Shown: in pieces, positions 1 through 8,964 of the stretch
How positions within the stretch are numbered: position 1 is the first letter of the stretch
How the letters are laid out: each line of letters opens with the position of its first letter
DNA from: Aquaticitalea lipolytica
GTDB taxonomy: Bacteria; Bacteroidota; Bacteroidia; Flavobacteriales; Flavobacteriaceae
Length of the DNA stretch: 64,000 nt
Direction: 5' to 3'
NCBI RefSeq assembly: GCF_014641635.1
Contig: NZ_BMIC01000001.1
Location: 1,308,641 to 1,372,640 of the forward strand
Translations under genes and position numbers: made by a program
Notes under the pieces: model-generated
What the model saw: the letters and a program-made list of their open reading frames with translations, nothing else
Database searches by the model: none
Told to the model about the DNA's origin: nothing

Positions 1-687
1 AAGTACTTAGCAGATGAAGAACCTTGGAAAGTCATCAAAGTAGATGAAGAACGCACCAAAACTATTATGTTTGTTGCTCTTCAAATTGCAAGTGCCTTAG
101 CAACTTTAAGCGAGCCTTTTTTACCGTTTACATCAGATAAATTAAAGAATATTCTATCTGTCACATCGAGCGCAATCGAGATGTCTTGGGAAGATATTAG
201 CACTAAAAATGTGTTACTCCCAACGGGTCATCAAATTGGAAAAGCTGAGTTACTTTTTTCAAAAATTGAAGATGAAGCTATCCAACAACAACTAGACAAA
301 CTTATCGCTAGTAAAAAAGCTAATGAAGCTGCAAACAAAACTGTAGAGCCTCAAAAAGACACAATAACTTACGATGACTTTTCAAAATTAGATATTAGAG
401 TTGGTACTATTTTAGAAGCTGAAAAAATGCCTAAAGCTAATAAACTGCTGGTTTTAAAAGTAGATACAGGAATAGATGTAAGAACTATTGTTTCAGGTAT
501 TGCAGAAAGTTTTTCTGCCGAAGAAGTTATTGGTAAAAAAGTAACTGTTTTGGTGAATTTAGCTCCAAGAGCTTTACGTGGTGTTGAAAGTCAAGGTATG
601 ATTTTAATGACTGAAAATGCTGAAGGCAAATTAGTATTTGTAAATCCTGATGACAAATCTGTTGCTAACGGATTACATATAAGTTAG
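1..687 (+). CDS. metG: Methionine--tRNA ligase, C-terminal part (5' end outside window)
   Basis: This is the last 228 codons of methionyl-tRNA synthetase, which charges tRNA-Met in the cytoplasm. The frame is open from base 1, so the gene begins upstream of the window. The first residues (ADEEPWK, then DEERTKTIM) match the anticodon-binding helical domain typical of MetG. From about residue 125 of the visible part (DDFSKLDIRVGTI) a C-terminal tRNA-binding OB-fold domain runs to the stop, as in the long dimeric MetG forms; the Lys-rich linker ASKKANEAANK precedes it. The catalytic HIGH and KMSKS motifs would lie outside the window. Identification is firm. Confidence 0.96.
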   Translation, partial: KYLADEEPWKVIKVDEERTKTIMFVALQIASALATLSEPFLPFTSDKLKNILSVTSSAIEMSWEDISTKNVLLPTGHQIGKAELLFSKIEDEAIQQQLDKLIASKKANEAANKTVEPQKDTITYDDFSKLDIRVGTILEAEKMPKANKLLVLKVDTGIDVRTIVSGIAESFSAEEVIGKKVTVLVNLAPRALRGVESQGMILMTENAEGKLVFVNPDDKSVANGLHIS

Positions 688-721
688 TAATTATTTAAAA
701 ATAGAAACTTATCTTTTCCTT

Positions 722-1333
722 GTGGTAAACAAAAAGCATAAGATACTTGGTGAATACTTATCATTAATTGTAATGACTTGTATTACCATTATGGCTATTT
801 ATAGTAAACAAATTACTGTATTTTATATTATTTATTTGTTTTGGTGTGATGAGTTTTTAAAAACGATTTTTGATGGTTTTCGATATCGATTTAAAAAAGA
901 GCAAATACAAAACCCAACAAACTATATTTTAAATATTAAAAACAGATTTTTTATGCTTTTAATTTATTTAGTATTTATTATAGTCTGTTTTGGTTTAATA
1001 CTAGACTGGAACAATACTGATTTAATTTTAGGCAATTTTGAAGTATTCTTTTTTAAGAATACTCTTTTTAATATTAGCTTAATTACATTCTTGTTACGTG
1101 AAATTTATTTGTACAAAAACAATCAGTTAATTTTAAATTCTCATCACCTACTTTCAAGTGGTATTATTACACTTCATATATCGCTTATTTTAGGAATAAT
1201 GCTCTCTTTTTTAATTAAAAAGGAATTTGTTGTTTTTGAAAATTATGCAGCTGTATTTGCTATTATCCCTTTTTTATTGTTAAAGTTGTATTTTGAGATA
1301 CAAGAAATAAAATACAATTCAAAAGAGGCTTAA
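722..1333 (+). CDS. Hypothetical integral membrane protein
   Basis: A 203-residue protein starting with GTG, 34 bases after metG and probably transcribed with it. I see about five to six hydrophobic helices: roughly residues 10-45, 74-96, 112-125, 143-165 and 172-190. Charged loops rich in Lys and Arg lie between them (for example RYRFKKEQ). No catalytic or transport motif is evident and I do not recognise the family with confidence. An alternative start would remove part of the first helix, so the GTG is kept. The coding frame is clean and the composition matches its neighbours. Confidence 0.72.
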   Translation: MVNKKHKILGEYLSLIVMTCITIMAIYSKQITVFYIIYLFWCDEFLKTIFDGFRYRFKKEQIQNPTNYILNIKNRFFMLLIYLVFIIVCFGLILDWNNTDLILGNFEVFFFKNTLFNISLITFLLREIYLYKNNQLILNSHHLLSSGIITLHISLILGIMLSFLIKKEFVVFENYAAVFAIIPFLLLKLYFEIQEIKYNSKEA

Positions 1334-1342
1334 AAATAAGTT

Positions 1343-3409
1343 TTAATTGGTGGTTTTTAGTTCTCCAATTTCCCAATAACCTTTACTTTGTATTGCTCCA
1401 GATTTATTAAAGTAAGCTCCTAAACCATGTCGTTTACCGTTTGAAAACGCACCTCTATAAATAGTGCCAGAAGAACCGTAATACTCTTCACCTTGGCCAT
1501 TTCCTAAATTGTTATAATACTCACCAGTATATATATTTCCTGAAGCCCAAGTATAACCACCAACATAGTTTCTATTATTGTTTGAAAAAAATCCAGTGTA
1601 AATATCACCATTAGAATATTTATAAGAACCAAAACCATTAACACAATCACCAATACAATTGCCAATTAATTTTTGATCCTTAAAATCTTGAGTAAGCATA
1701 TTTCTTGTTTGTTTTCCATTTTCGTAATATCCAGCTTGAAACACTATTCCTTTTTCAATATAATAGCCATAGCCATGTTGATAACCTGATTTCCAAAAAC
1801 CAATGTAGCTTTGCTTTAATTTTAACCATTCATAGTAACCATATCCATCTCTAAATCCATCTTTAAATGTGCCTTGATAATATCCAGATCCATCATTAAA
1901 TACTTCTTTTCCGTAACCATTGGCTTTCCCGTTTTTAAAAAACCCAACAATATTAGATTTTGACAATTTTAGTTCGCCATAGCCATCAGTGCAATTGCCC
2001 GAAACGCAATAAGAATCTGGAGTTATTGGTGCTTTTACATTAGTTTCTGTTACATTATTTTGATTAGAGTTTGATTGCTCTAATGTGTAAGTATCTGTTT
2101 TATTATTATAAGCTCTTCCTGGATATACAGTTGCATCAAGTGCATTTTTATAATTAGGAAAATAATATTTAGGCTCATTGTTTTTAAAAAGAACGATATC
2201 ATTATTGTTGTAAGCAAAAGTATGTTCAGCACTTGACAAAATCTTCCCTTTTTCAACATAAAAAATGCCGTCATTACCTTTTAAGAAAAATAAATTTTCT
2301 TTGGAGTTAACCTCTTGTAAAGGATAAAAACTAAATTTTTCATTAGGATTGAATTTACAAAACAATGTTTTATCAATAAACTCATCATAACATATGTAGT
2401 TATTATATTGATTATAAACTATTAGGCTGCTTTTTCTTAAATATAATGCATTTACAAGCGATGTGCCTTTGTAACATAGTTGCTCAAAAGATTCTGAGAA
2501 ATCCAAAAATGAATGTGCATCTATATAAACTTTTGAGAATACTTGTTTTTTTCCTGACTTTGTATCGTTAAATGCATCTTCTATAATTAAGTATTTTTCT
2601 TTAAAAGGATCATAAATCATTAAATCTTTTCGGTTAATCACTTTTGTAAACAAAATCCCTACACGTTTATTATTAATGTAAAACTTGCAATCATAAAGAA
2701 AATTAATTGAGCCATAGCTTGGCTTTTCATAAACTAGAGAAATTTCATTTGTCTTGTTTTCAACTTCACTATAAAACAAAGTTTCTCCCTGAAAAGGAGC
2801 TATTAAGTTGTTAAATTTATCATGGTCGTTATTAAACCTATAATCATCTTTCCCTATACAATGTCCATTCTTATAAATTAAGATTGATTGTGTTATTGGT
2901 GATTTTGATAAATCTTTTTCTGTAATAAGCAACTCTTCTCCTTTTTTCTGATAACTATACTCTTTAGTTACTCCGCTTACCACACTTTTAATGAGTCTAT
3001 TATTAGTATCATAATCATAAACCGCATTATAGCCTTTGGTATTTGTAACATTAGTTAGTAATCCTTTATTGTTATATGTATATGATTGTGTATGCACACC
3101 TGATGAAGCATATGTCATCTTTGAAATATAGCCTTGGCTATTAAACTCAAACAATCTACCAGACGTATCTGCATAAAGCTGATTGTTTTTATATAAAAAC
3201 CTATCTGTACTAAATTGATTTTCAAAAATCATTAACCCATCTTTAGAAAACATTTGCTTCCCATATGAATAAACATCCCCTTTTAAGTTAAAATGTTCAA
3301 GTTTATATTTAAATGCTATTGGGTTTAAAGGAGCATTAACCCAATCTGTTTTTTGGGAATATATACTCATAGAAATAAAAAGTCCGATTAAAGTAAGAAT
3401 AGCTTTCAT
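1343..3409 (-). CDS. Secreted MORN-repeat protein with YD-like N-terminal region
   Basis: A large exported protein of unknown role. The frame is open to 3448, but the ATG at 3409 begins a clear signal peptide (MKAILTLIGLFISMSIYSQ), so the shorter 688-residue form is preferred. The N-terminal third has short repeats of the kind YDYDTNNRLIKSV and YTYNNKGLLTNV, reminiscent of YD/RHS repeats. The C-terminal third (about residues 475-675) has tandem MORN repeats, for example GYGYYEWLKLKQSYIGFWKSG. MORN repeats in bacteria are usually surface or scaffold modules; no enzymatic domain is visible. It faces the preceding gene and has no obvious operon partner. Confidence 0.85.
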   Translation of the reverse strand: MKAILTLIGLFISMSIYSQKTDWVNAPLNPIAFKYKLEHFNLKGDVYSYGKQMFSKDGLMIFENQFSTDRFLYKNNQLYADTSGRLFEFNSQGYISKMTYASSGVHTQSYTYNNKGLLTNVTNTKGYNAVYDYDTNNRLIKSVVSGVTKEYSYQKKGEELLITEKDLSKSPITQSILIYKNGHCIGKDDYRFNNDHDKFNNLIAPFQGETLFYSEVENKTNEISLVYEKPSYGSINFLYDCKFYINNKRVGILFTKVINRKDLMIYDPFKEKYLIIEDAFNDTKSGKKQVFSKVYIDAHSFLDFSESFEQLCYKGTSLVNALYLRKSSLIVYNQYNNYICYDEFIDKTLFCKFNPNEKFSFYPLQEVNSKENLFFLKGNDGIFYVEKGKILSSAEHTFAYNNNDIVLFKNNEPKYYFPNYKNALDATVYPGRAYNNKTDTYTLEQSNSNQNNVTETNVKAPITPDSYCVSGNCTDGYGELKLSKSNIVGFFKNGKANGYGKEVFNDGSGYYQGTFKDGFRDGYGYYEWLKLKQSYIGFWKSGYQHGYGYYIEKGIVFQAGYYENGKQTRNMLTQDFKDQKLIGNCIGDCVNGFGSYKYSNGDIYTGFFSNNNRNYVGGYTWASGNIYTGEYYNNLGNGQGEEYYGSSGTIYRGAFSNGKRHGLGAYFNKSGAIQSKGYWEIGELKTTN

Positions 3410-3529
3410 AAAAATCTTATTGTTGTTTATAACAAAATTATTATTCAAACGTATTTCACACCATACGATGAATGTCGTATATTTTAAACTAACTATCTTT
3501 ACGCTTTCAATTTAAAAGTATCCCAATTA

Positions 3530-5653
3530 ATGCATTTGATTTCCTATATAAAGACTAATACACAACTTCCTGAAACGTCAATAAAAAACACTGTTGATTT
3601 ATTAAACGAAGATTGTACAATTCCTTTTATTTCTCGTTACCGAAAAGAACGTACAGGAAATTTGGACGAAGTTCAAATTGGCGAGATCGTAAAATATAAA
3701 GAGCTTTTTGAAACTTTAGAAAAGCGAAAAATTGCCATTTTAAAAGCTATTGAAGAACAAGATGCTTTAACAGATGAGTTAAAGCATAAAATAGTAGCTG
3801 CACCAGATATAACAACACTTGAAGATTTATACTTACCATTCAAAAAAAGCAGAAAAACAAAAGCAGATACTGCACGACAAAACGGATTAGAGCCATTGGC
3901 GAAAATTATTATGTCACAAAATGCAAATGATGTCGAATCAATTGCTTTTAAATATGTAAAAGGCGAAATAACTTCTGTAGTTAATGCTTTAGAAGGTGCT
4001 CGACATATTATTGCTGAATGGATTAACGAACGTACAGATATTAGAAACAATATTCGTCATCAGTTAGAACGCTTTGCAATGATATCAACCAAAGTAGTAA
4101 AATCGAAAACTGATGATGAAAATGCTCAAAAATTTAGAGATTATTTTGATTGGGAAGAATCATTAAGCCGAATTCCGTCGCATAGATTATTGGCTATTTT
4201 ACGTGCCGAAACCGAAGGATATATTAAAACAAAAATAGCTATTGACGACGAAAAAGCAATAGCAAAAATTGAAGACCGAATCATTCGTTCTAGTAATGAT
4301 TGTGCAGAACAATTAGAAATTGCTATTAAAGATGCTTATAAACGATTGTTACTTCCTGCGTTATCTAACGAAGCTCTACAAATAGCTAAAGAAAAAGCAG
4401 ATGCTTCAGCAATTACTGTGTTTGCAAAAAACCTAAAACAACTTTTACTAGGTTCGCCTTTAGGAGAAAAACGTGTTTTGGCAATCGATCCAGGATTTAG
4501 AACAGGTTGTAAAGTGGTATGTTTAGATGCTCAAGGAGGATTATTATATAACGAAACTATTTATCCGCATCCTCCAAAAAGTGACAGTGCTGGAGCCATA
4601 AAAAAAATAAGCTCGTTAACCGAAGCTTATCAAATTGAAGCTATCGCTATTGGTAACGGAACTGCTTCAAGAGAAACAGAATCGTTGATTAGACGTATTC
4701 ATTTTAAAAACGACATTCAGGTATTTGTTGTGAGCGAAGCTGGAGCAAGTATTTATTCGGCTTCAAAAATTGCACGTGATGAATTCCCTAATTATGATGT
4801 CACAGTAAGAGGTTCTGTCTCTATTGGAAGACGTTTGCAAGATCCTTTAGCAGAATTAGTAAAGATAGATGCAAAATCGATTGGCGTTGGGCAATACCAA
4901 CATGATGTGGACCAAACGAAACTTAAAAAAGAGTTAGATACTGTTGTTGAAAGTTGTGTGAATGCTGTTGGTGTTAATATTAATACTGCAAGTACTTCGT
5001 TGTTAAGTTATGTGTCTGGAATTGGGCCAAAATTAGCAGAAAACATTGTGACCTATAGAGATGAAAATGGTGCGTTTGCATCAAGAAATGATATAAAAAA
5101 TGTGCCTCGTTTGGGAGGAAAAGCTTTTGAGCAAGGCGCAGGGTTTTTAAGAATTAAATCTGCCAAAAATCCATTAGATGATTCATCAGTTCATCCTGAA
5201 AGTTATAACATCGTTGAAAAAATTGCTAAAGATATAGGTAAAAACGTATCTGATTTAATTGGTAGTAAAGAGCAACTACAGAAAATAGATTTACAAAAAT
5301 ACTGTACAGAATCAGTTGGATTACCAACACTTCAGGATATTGTAAAAGAATTAGAGAAACCAGGTTTGGACATTCGAGAACAAGCCAAAGTGTTTACTTT
5401 TAATCAGAATATAAAAAGTATAAACGACCTACAAGAAGGACAACTATTACCAGGAATCGTCAACAATGTAACCAATTTTGGGGCATTTGTAGATATTGGA
5501 ATTAAGGAAAGCGGACTAATTCACGTATCTAATTTATCTGACTCATTTGTAAGCGATGTTAATGAGCATGTAAGTTTACATCAGCAAGTGATTGTTAAAG
5601 TTTTAGAAGTCGATATTCCACGTAAGCGAATTCAGCTGAAGTTACATAAATAA
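3530..5653 (+). CDS. tex: Tex-family transcription accessory / RNA-binding protein
   Basis: A 707-residue cytoplasmic nucleic-acid-binding protein of the Tex family, bacterial relatives of eukaryotic Spt6 implicated in transcription. The domain order fits the family: an N-terminal helical region containing FISRYRKERTGNLDE, a YqgF/RNase H-like domain beginning near residue 315 (VLAIDPGFRTGCK), a helix-hairpin-helix region near residues 490-560 (TASTSLLSYVSGIGPKLAENIV) and a C-terminal S1 domain from about residue 635 (GQLLPGIVNNVTNFGAFVDIGI). The length is normal. Its stop codon directly abuts the stop of the convergent ppc gene. Monocistronic arrangement is likely. Confidence 0.95.
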   Translation: MHLISYIKTNTQLPETSIKNTVDLLNEDCTIPFISRYRKERTGNLDEVQIGEIVKYKELFETLEKRKIAILKAIEEQDALTDELKHKIVAAPDITTLEDLYLPFKKSRKTKADTARQNGLEPLAKIIMSQNANDVESIAFKYVKGEITSVVNALEGARHIIAEWINERTDIRNNIRHQLERFAMISTKVVKSKTDDENAQKFRDYFDWEESLSRIPSHRLLAILRAETEGYIKTKIAIDDEKAIAKIEDRIIRSSNDCAEQLEIAIKDAYKRLLLPALSNEALQIAKEKADASAITVFAKNLKQLLLGSPLGEKRVLAIDPGFRTGCKVVCLDAQGGLLYNETIYPHPPKSDSAGAIKKISSLTEAYQIEAIAIGNGTASRETESLIRRIHFKNDIQVFVVSEAGASIYSASKIARDEFPNYDVTVRGSVSIGRRLQDPLAELVKIDAKSIGVGQYQHDVDQTKLKKELDTVVESCVNAVGVNINTASTSLLSYVSGIGPKLAENIVTYRDENGAFASRNDIKNVPRLGGKAFEQGAGFLRIKSAKNPLDDSSVHPESYNIVEKIAKDIGKNVSDLIGSKEQLQKIDLQKYCTESVGLPTLQDIVKELEKPGLDIREQAKVFTFNQNIKSINDLQEGQLLPGIVNNVTNFGAFVDIGIKESGLIHVSNLSDSFVSDVNEHVSLHQQVIVKVLEVDIPRKRIQLKLHK

Positions 5654-8239
5654 TTACGCCGAATTACGACTCGCATTGATGTTTCCAAAGAGTGAACGTG
5701 TTACCAATTTTTCATAAATTTCAATTTGTGATTTATCTGGAGTTTTTTCTTTCTGAAGCTCTTGAATTTTCTTTAAAGCATATTGCTGAATCGTCAGTAA
5801 TGGTAAAACTATAGATTCACGAACATCAATCGAAGCTTTACCTGCTGGTTCTTCTTCCATTAAGTTTTTGTAGCCTGTTAATTTTAAAAGCAAGCGTTTA
5901 GTGGTTTCATATTCTGAATAAATAATATTCCAAAATTCACCAAATTCATCATCTTCTGACATATATTTTGTTAAATCAAAAAAGGATTTAGATAAAGACA
6001 TCATACTATTTTCAATTAAAGTTCTAAAGAAACTTGATTCTTGATATAGCTGTTTTACTTTATCAAACTGATGTTTATCTTCATAGTGTTTTAATGCTGT
6101 TCCTACACCAAAAAATCCAGGGACGTTTTGTTTTAATTGACTCCAACTGCCAACAAATGGAATAGCACGCAAATCTTCAAATACTAATGCGTCAGATTTT
6201 CCTCTTTTAGATGGACGACTACCTATATTGGTTTTAGCATAATATTTTAATGTGCTCATTCGCTCCAAATACGGCACAAACATCGGATGGCTTTTAAAGT
6301 TTACATAGGCTTCATAACTCTTATGAGCTAAATCATCCATAACCTTTACATTCTGTTTAGACATTTGTAAGTTGGTTTCATTCAATCGATTTAAAATACC
6401 AGAACTTATTAACTGTTCTAAATTATATTGAGATGAATCTAAAGTCCCAAAATTTGAGCTTATGGTTTGACCTTGTATTGTTAATTGCACTTCTTTATCT
6501 TCAATAGTTGGTCCTAAAGATGCATAAAATTGATGTGTTTTTCCGCCTCCTCTGGCTGGTGGACCACCACGACCATCAAAGAAAAGAACTGTAACACCGT
6601 ATTTTCTAGACACTTCAGTAAGGCGTTCTTTAGCCTTAAAAATGCCCCAATTTGCCATTAAATAGCCTCCATCTTTAGTACCATCACTAAATCCTAACAT
6701 AATGGTTTGTTTATTGCCTCGCTTTTTTAGATGTTTACTGTAAGTTGGATTTGTATATAATTCCTCCATAACCGCTGGTGCATTTTCCAAATCGGTTATA
6801 GTTTCAAATAAAGGTCCAATATCTACTGTCAATTCATCTTCAAAGGCAACTAATTTCAACATAGCATATAATTGCATTACATTGAGTGTAGTTTGATTAT
6901 TACTTATAATATATCGACAACATGCTTGTTCGCCATTAGATTCTTGAATGGTTTTTATGACTTTCATTGTATTAAGAGCCTTTAAAACATCGTCATCTTT
7001 TATTAAGTTTAAATCAATTTTACCCTTTACATTTGAGAGTAATTTAACCTGCTCTTTTTCTGATAATTTATGATAATTCTTTGGAAATATATGACTTCCA
7101 GAATCTATCAAAACATTAACCATTGCATTAAAAACCGAGTCATGTGCACGACTGTCTTGCCTAATATCTAGAATGGCAAAATGGTAACCAAAGAGCTTCG
7201 TTTTGTTTATTAAACTTTGAATATCATTGAGATACAATGATTGATGTTCTTTTATAATAATCGATTTTACAGCTTCGAGTTCAGCTACAAAATCATGTAA
7301 CTCTATGTAGTGTTGTGCTGTTTGACTAATACTACTTTCATAGAGTTTGGTTTCTAAATAAGATAAACGCTCTTCAACACCTCTAAAGGTTAATTTTCGT
7401 TTAAGCTGTCGAATGTCTCTATAATAGTTTTTTAAAATAGTATGCTTTAAACGCTGTGAAACCCTTAAGGTAATTTCTGGTGTTACAAACGGATTTCCGT
7501 CTCTGTCGCCACCTGGCCAAAATCCAATATTAATAATATCATTTGATAATGGTTTGTCTTCAAAAATGTTTTGTTGAATATAATCGAAAATTGTTCCAAA
7601 GGATTTATAAAATACATTTTCTAAATACCAAATGAGACTCACAGCTTCATCATAAGGCGTGGGTTTTTGATGTTTGAAAAAAGGTGTTTTCCCTAATTGT
7701 GCTAACAAATCGTTAATGGTTAACAAATCATTCTTCTTAATAGCTTCAGTTAAATCTGTAATAATTCCTAAAACAGCTCCTGGATAAAACTGTGTTGGAT
7801 GAGCAGTTAAAACAATTCTAACCTTAAATTCTTCTAAATACTGTCGCAAAATTTCAAGTTTTTGTTCGGAACTAGCAGACTCTTTTAAACTTCTTAAGGT
7901 TCCTATTCCATCCATATTATTTACGATTGGAAAAGAAGCATCTTCAATAGCATCGAACAATACTACTTGTCTTTCTATGTATTGAATAAAACGAAACAGC
8001 AAACTCAATTGACTTTCTTTGCTTCGTCGTGCTTGGTATTTCTTGAAAAACGTATCTACTATTGTTGTTGGGTTGTCACCTTGTGTAAACCCTTTTTGAC
8101 AAGTTTCATGAAACAATGGCAATAACACTCCAGTTTTTGTAATCGTATCGAATGGAAGTGTCATAAAGATACTGTTATAAATTTGGTATCTTGATAATAC
8201 ATTTTGTTGAAACCTTACTAGCTTTGGTTGAGTAGACAT
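5654..8239 (-). CDS. ppc: Phosphoenolpyruvate carboxylase
   Basis: This 861-residue enzyme carboxylates phosphoenolpyruvate with bicarbonate to give oxaloacetate, replenishing the TCA cycle. The catalytic histidine lies in LTAHPTQ near residue 146. GFWPGGDRDGNPFVTPE is the conserved substrate region. FFDGRGGPPARGGGK near residue 555 is the family's glycine-rich catalytic loop, and MLGFSDGTKDGGY precedes it. The protein is slightly shorter than the enterobacterial enzyme (about 880 residues) and ends RNSA rather than in the usual RNTG, a small deviation at the normally conserved C-terminus. It is convergent with tex and has no co-directional close neighbour. Confidence 0.96.
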   Translation of the reverse strand: MSTQPKLVRFQQNVLSRYQIYNSIFMTLPFDTITKTGVLLPLFHETCQKGFTQGDNPTTIVDTFFKKYQARRSKESQLSLLFRFIQYIERQVVLFDAIEDASFPIVNNMDGIGTLRSLKESASSEQKLEILRQYLEEFKVRIVLTAHPTQFYPGAVLGIITDLTEAIKKNDLLTINDLLAQLGKTPFFKHQKPTPYDEAVSLIWYLENVFYKSFGTIFDYIQQNIFEDKPLSNDIINIGFWPGGDRDGNPFVTPEITLRVSQRLKHTILKNYYRDIRQLKRKLTFRGVEERLSYLETKLYESSISQTAQHYIELHDFVAELEAVKSIIIKEHQSLYLNDIQSLINKTKLFGYHFAILDIRQDSRAHDSVFNAMVNVLIDSGSHIFPKNYHKLSEKEQVKLLSNVKGKIDLNLIKDDDVLKALNTMKVIKTIQESNGEQACCRYIISNNQTTLNVMQLYAMLKLVAFEDELTVDIGPLFETITDLENAPAVMEELYTNPTYSKHLKKRGNKQTIMLGFSDGTKDGGYLMANWGIFKAKERLTEVSRKYGVTVLFFDGRGGPPARGGGKTHQFYASLGPTIEDKEVQLTIQGQTISSNFGTLDSSQYNLEQLISSGILNRLNETNLQMSKQNVKVMDDLAHKSYEAYVNFKSHPMFVPYLERMSTLKYYAKTNIGSRPSKRGKSDALVFEDLRAIPFVGSWSQLKQNVPGFFGVGTALKHYEDKHQFDKVKQLYQESSFFRTLIENSMMSLSKSFFDLTKYMSEDDEFGEFWNIIYSEYETTKRLLLKLTGYKNLMEEEPAGKASIDVRESIVLPLLTIQQYALKKIQELQKEKTPDKSQIEIYEKLVTRSLFGNINASRNSA

Positions 8240-8316
8240 ATAATTTTATTTACTTATAAAAGTACTAATTAATGTTATTATGAAGTATATGATTATTTTC
8301 TGATTTGTAATTAAAT

Positions 8317-8343
8317 AAAAAAGGCTCACAATTGTGAGCCTTT
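8317..8343 (-). terminator. Rho-independent terminator after ssb
   Basis: The perfect palindrome GGCTCACAATTGTGAGCC (8323-8340), extended by A-T pairs, is followed on the minus strand by a run of six T. It lies 19 bases after the ssb stop codon and before ppc, so it should end the ssb transcript and isolate the two genes. Confidence 0.85.
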
Positions 8344-8361
8344 ACCAAATAATCAAAATGA

Positions 8362-8694
8362 TTATTTACTTAACATAAGCAATTCGTTGCAAACAACTTC
8401 GGTTGTATATCGTTTCATACCTTCTTTATCTTCCCAAGAACGCGTAGTTAATTTCCCTTCTATGGCAATTTCTTTACCTTTTTGTAAATATTTCTCAACT
8501 AAACTAGCTGTCTTTCCCCAGGCAACTACATTATGCCATTGAGTGTCTGTTACCTTTTCTCCTTGTGCATTTTTATAGCTTTCATTTGTAGCTATAGAAA
8601 ATTTTGCAAGCATTTTTCCTGATTCTAAATTGATAATTTCTGGATCGTTTCCTAGATTTCCAATCAACTGTACTTTGTTTTTTAGCGTGTTCAT
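8362..8694 (-). CDS. ssb: Single-stranded DNA-binding protein, short form
   Basis: A 110-residue OB-fold protein that binds single-stranded DNA. Family signatures are the opening NTLKNKVQLIGNLGNDPEI, then FSIATNESYKN, TQWHNVVAWGKTA and YLQKGKEIAIEGKLTTRSWEDKEG. It ends shortly after the last strand (ELLMLSK). It therefore has no linker and no acidic C-terminal tip, which in replicative SSBs recruits partner proteins. That suggests a second, specialised SSB rather than the main replicative one, although the other copy is not in this window. It is monocistronic, with its own terminator. Confidence 0.93.
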   Translation of the reverse strand: MNTLKNKVQLIGNLGNDPEIINLESGKMLAKFSIATNESYKNAQGEKVTDTQWHNVVAWGKTASLVEKYLQKGKEIAIEGKLTTRSWEDKEGMKRYTTEVVCNELLMLSK

Positions 8695-8802
8695 AATTAT
8701 AAATTTTAATGTTAAACAGTTAATACTATTGAACCTTCATCGATTCAACACTGCAAATATGAAACAGCCACCAAATTTTATTCGGTTATTAACTATTTAA
8801 AC

Positions 8803-8835
8803 TCGTTTGTAAATGTTTGTAGTCGTTTGTAAACG
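8803..8835. repeat. Direct repeats TCGTTTGTAAA upstream of ssb
   Basis: TCGTTTGTAAA occurs at 8803-8813 and again at 8823-8833, exactly 20 bases apart, with a third partial copy TGTTTGTAG between them. The second copy is also part of the inverted repeat CGTTTGTAAACG (8824-8835). The spacing of about two helical turns in a divergent intergenic region suggests a protein-binding site, but no regulator is known. Confidence 0.45.
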
Positions 8836-8964
8836 AATATTTTGTATATTACAAGTGAAATGCATTTGTCTAAATGAGATAACTGAATTACTAATTGAAT
8901 TAATTACTATACTCATTAATACTTTTTTACCGAAATAAAAATTAATAGATTAACCAAAAAAACA

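Noticed and set aside
3673-4050. Antisense reading frame inside tex
   Set aside because: It is a shadow of the tex coding frame on the opposite strand with no domain or signal.
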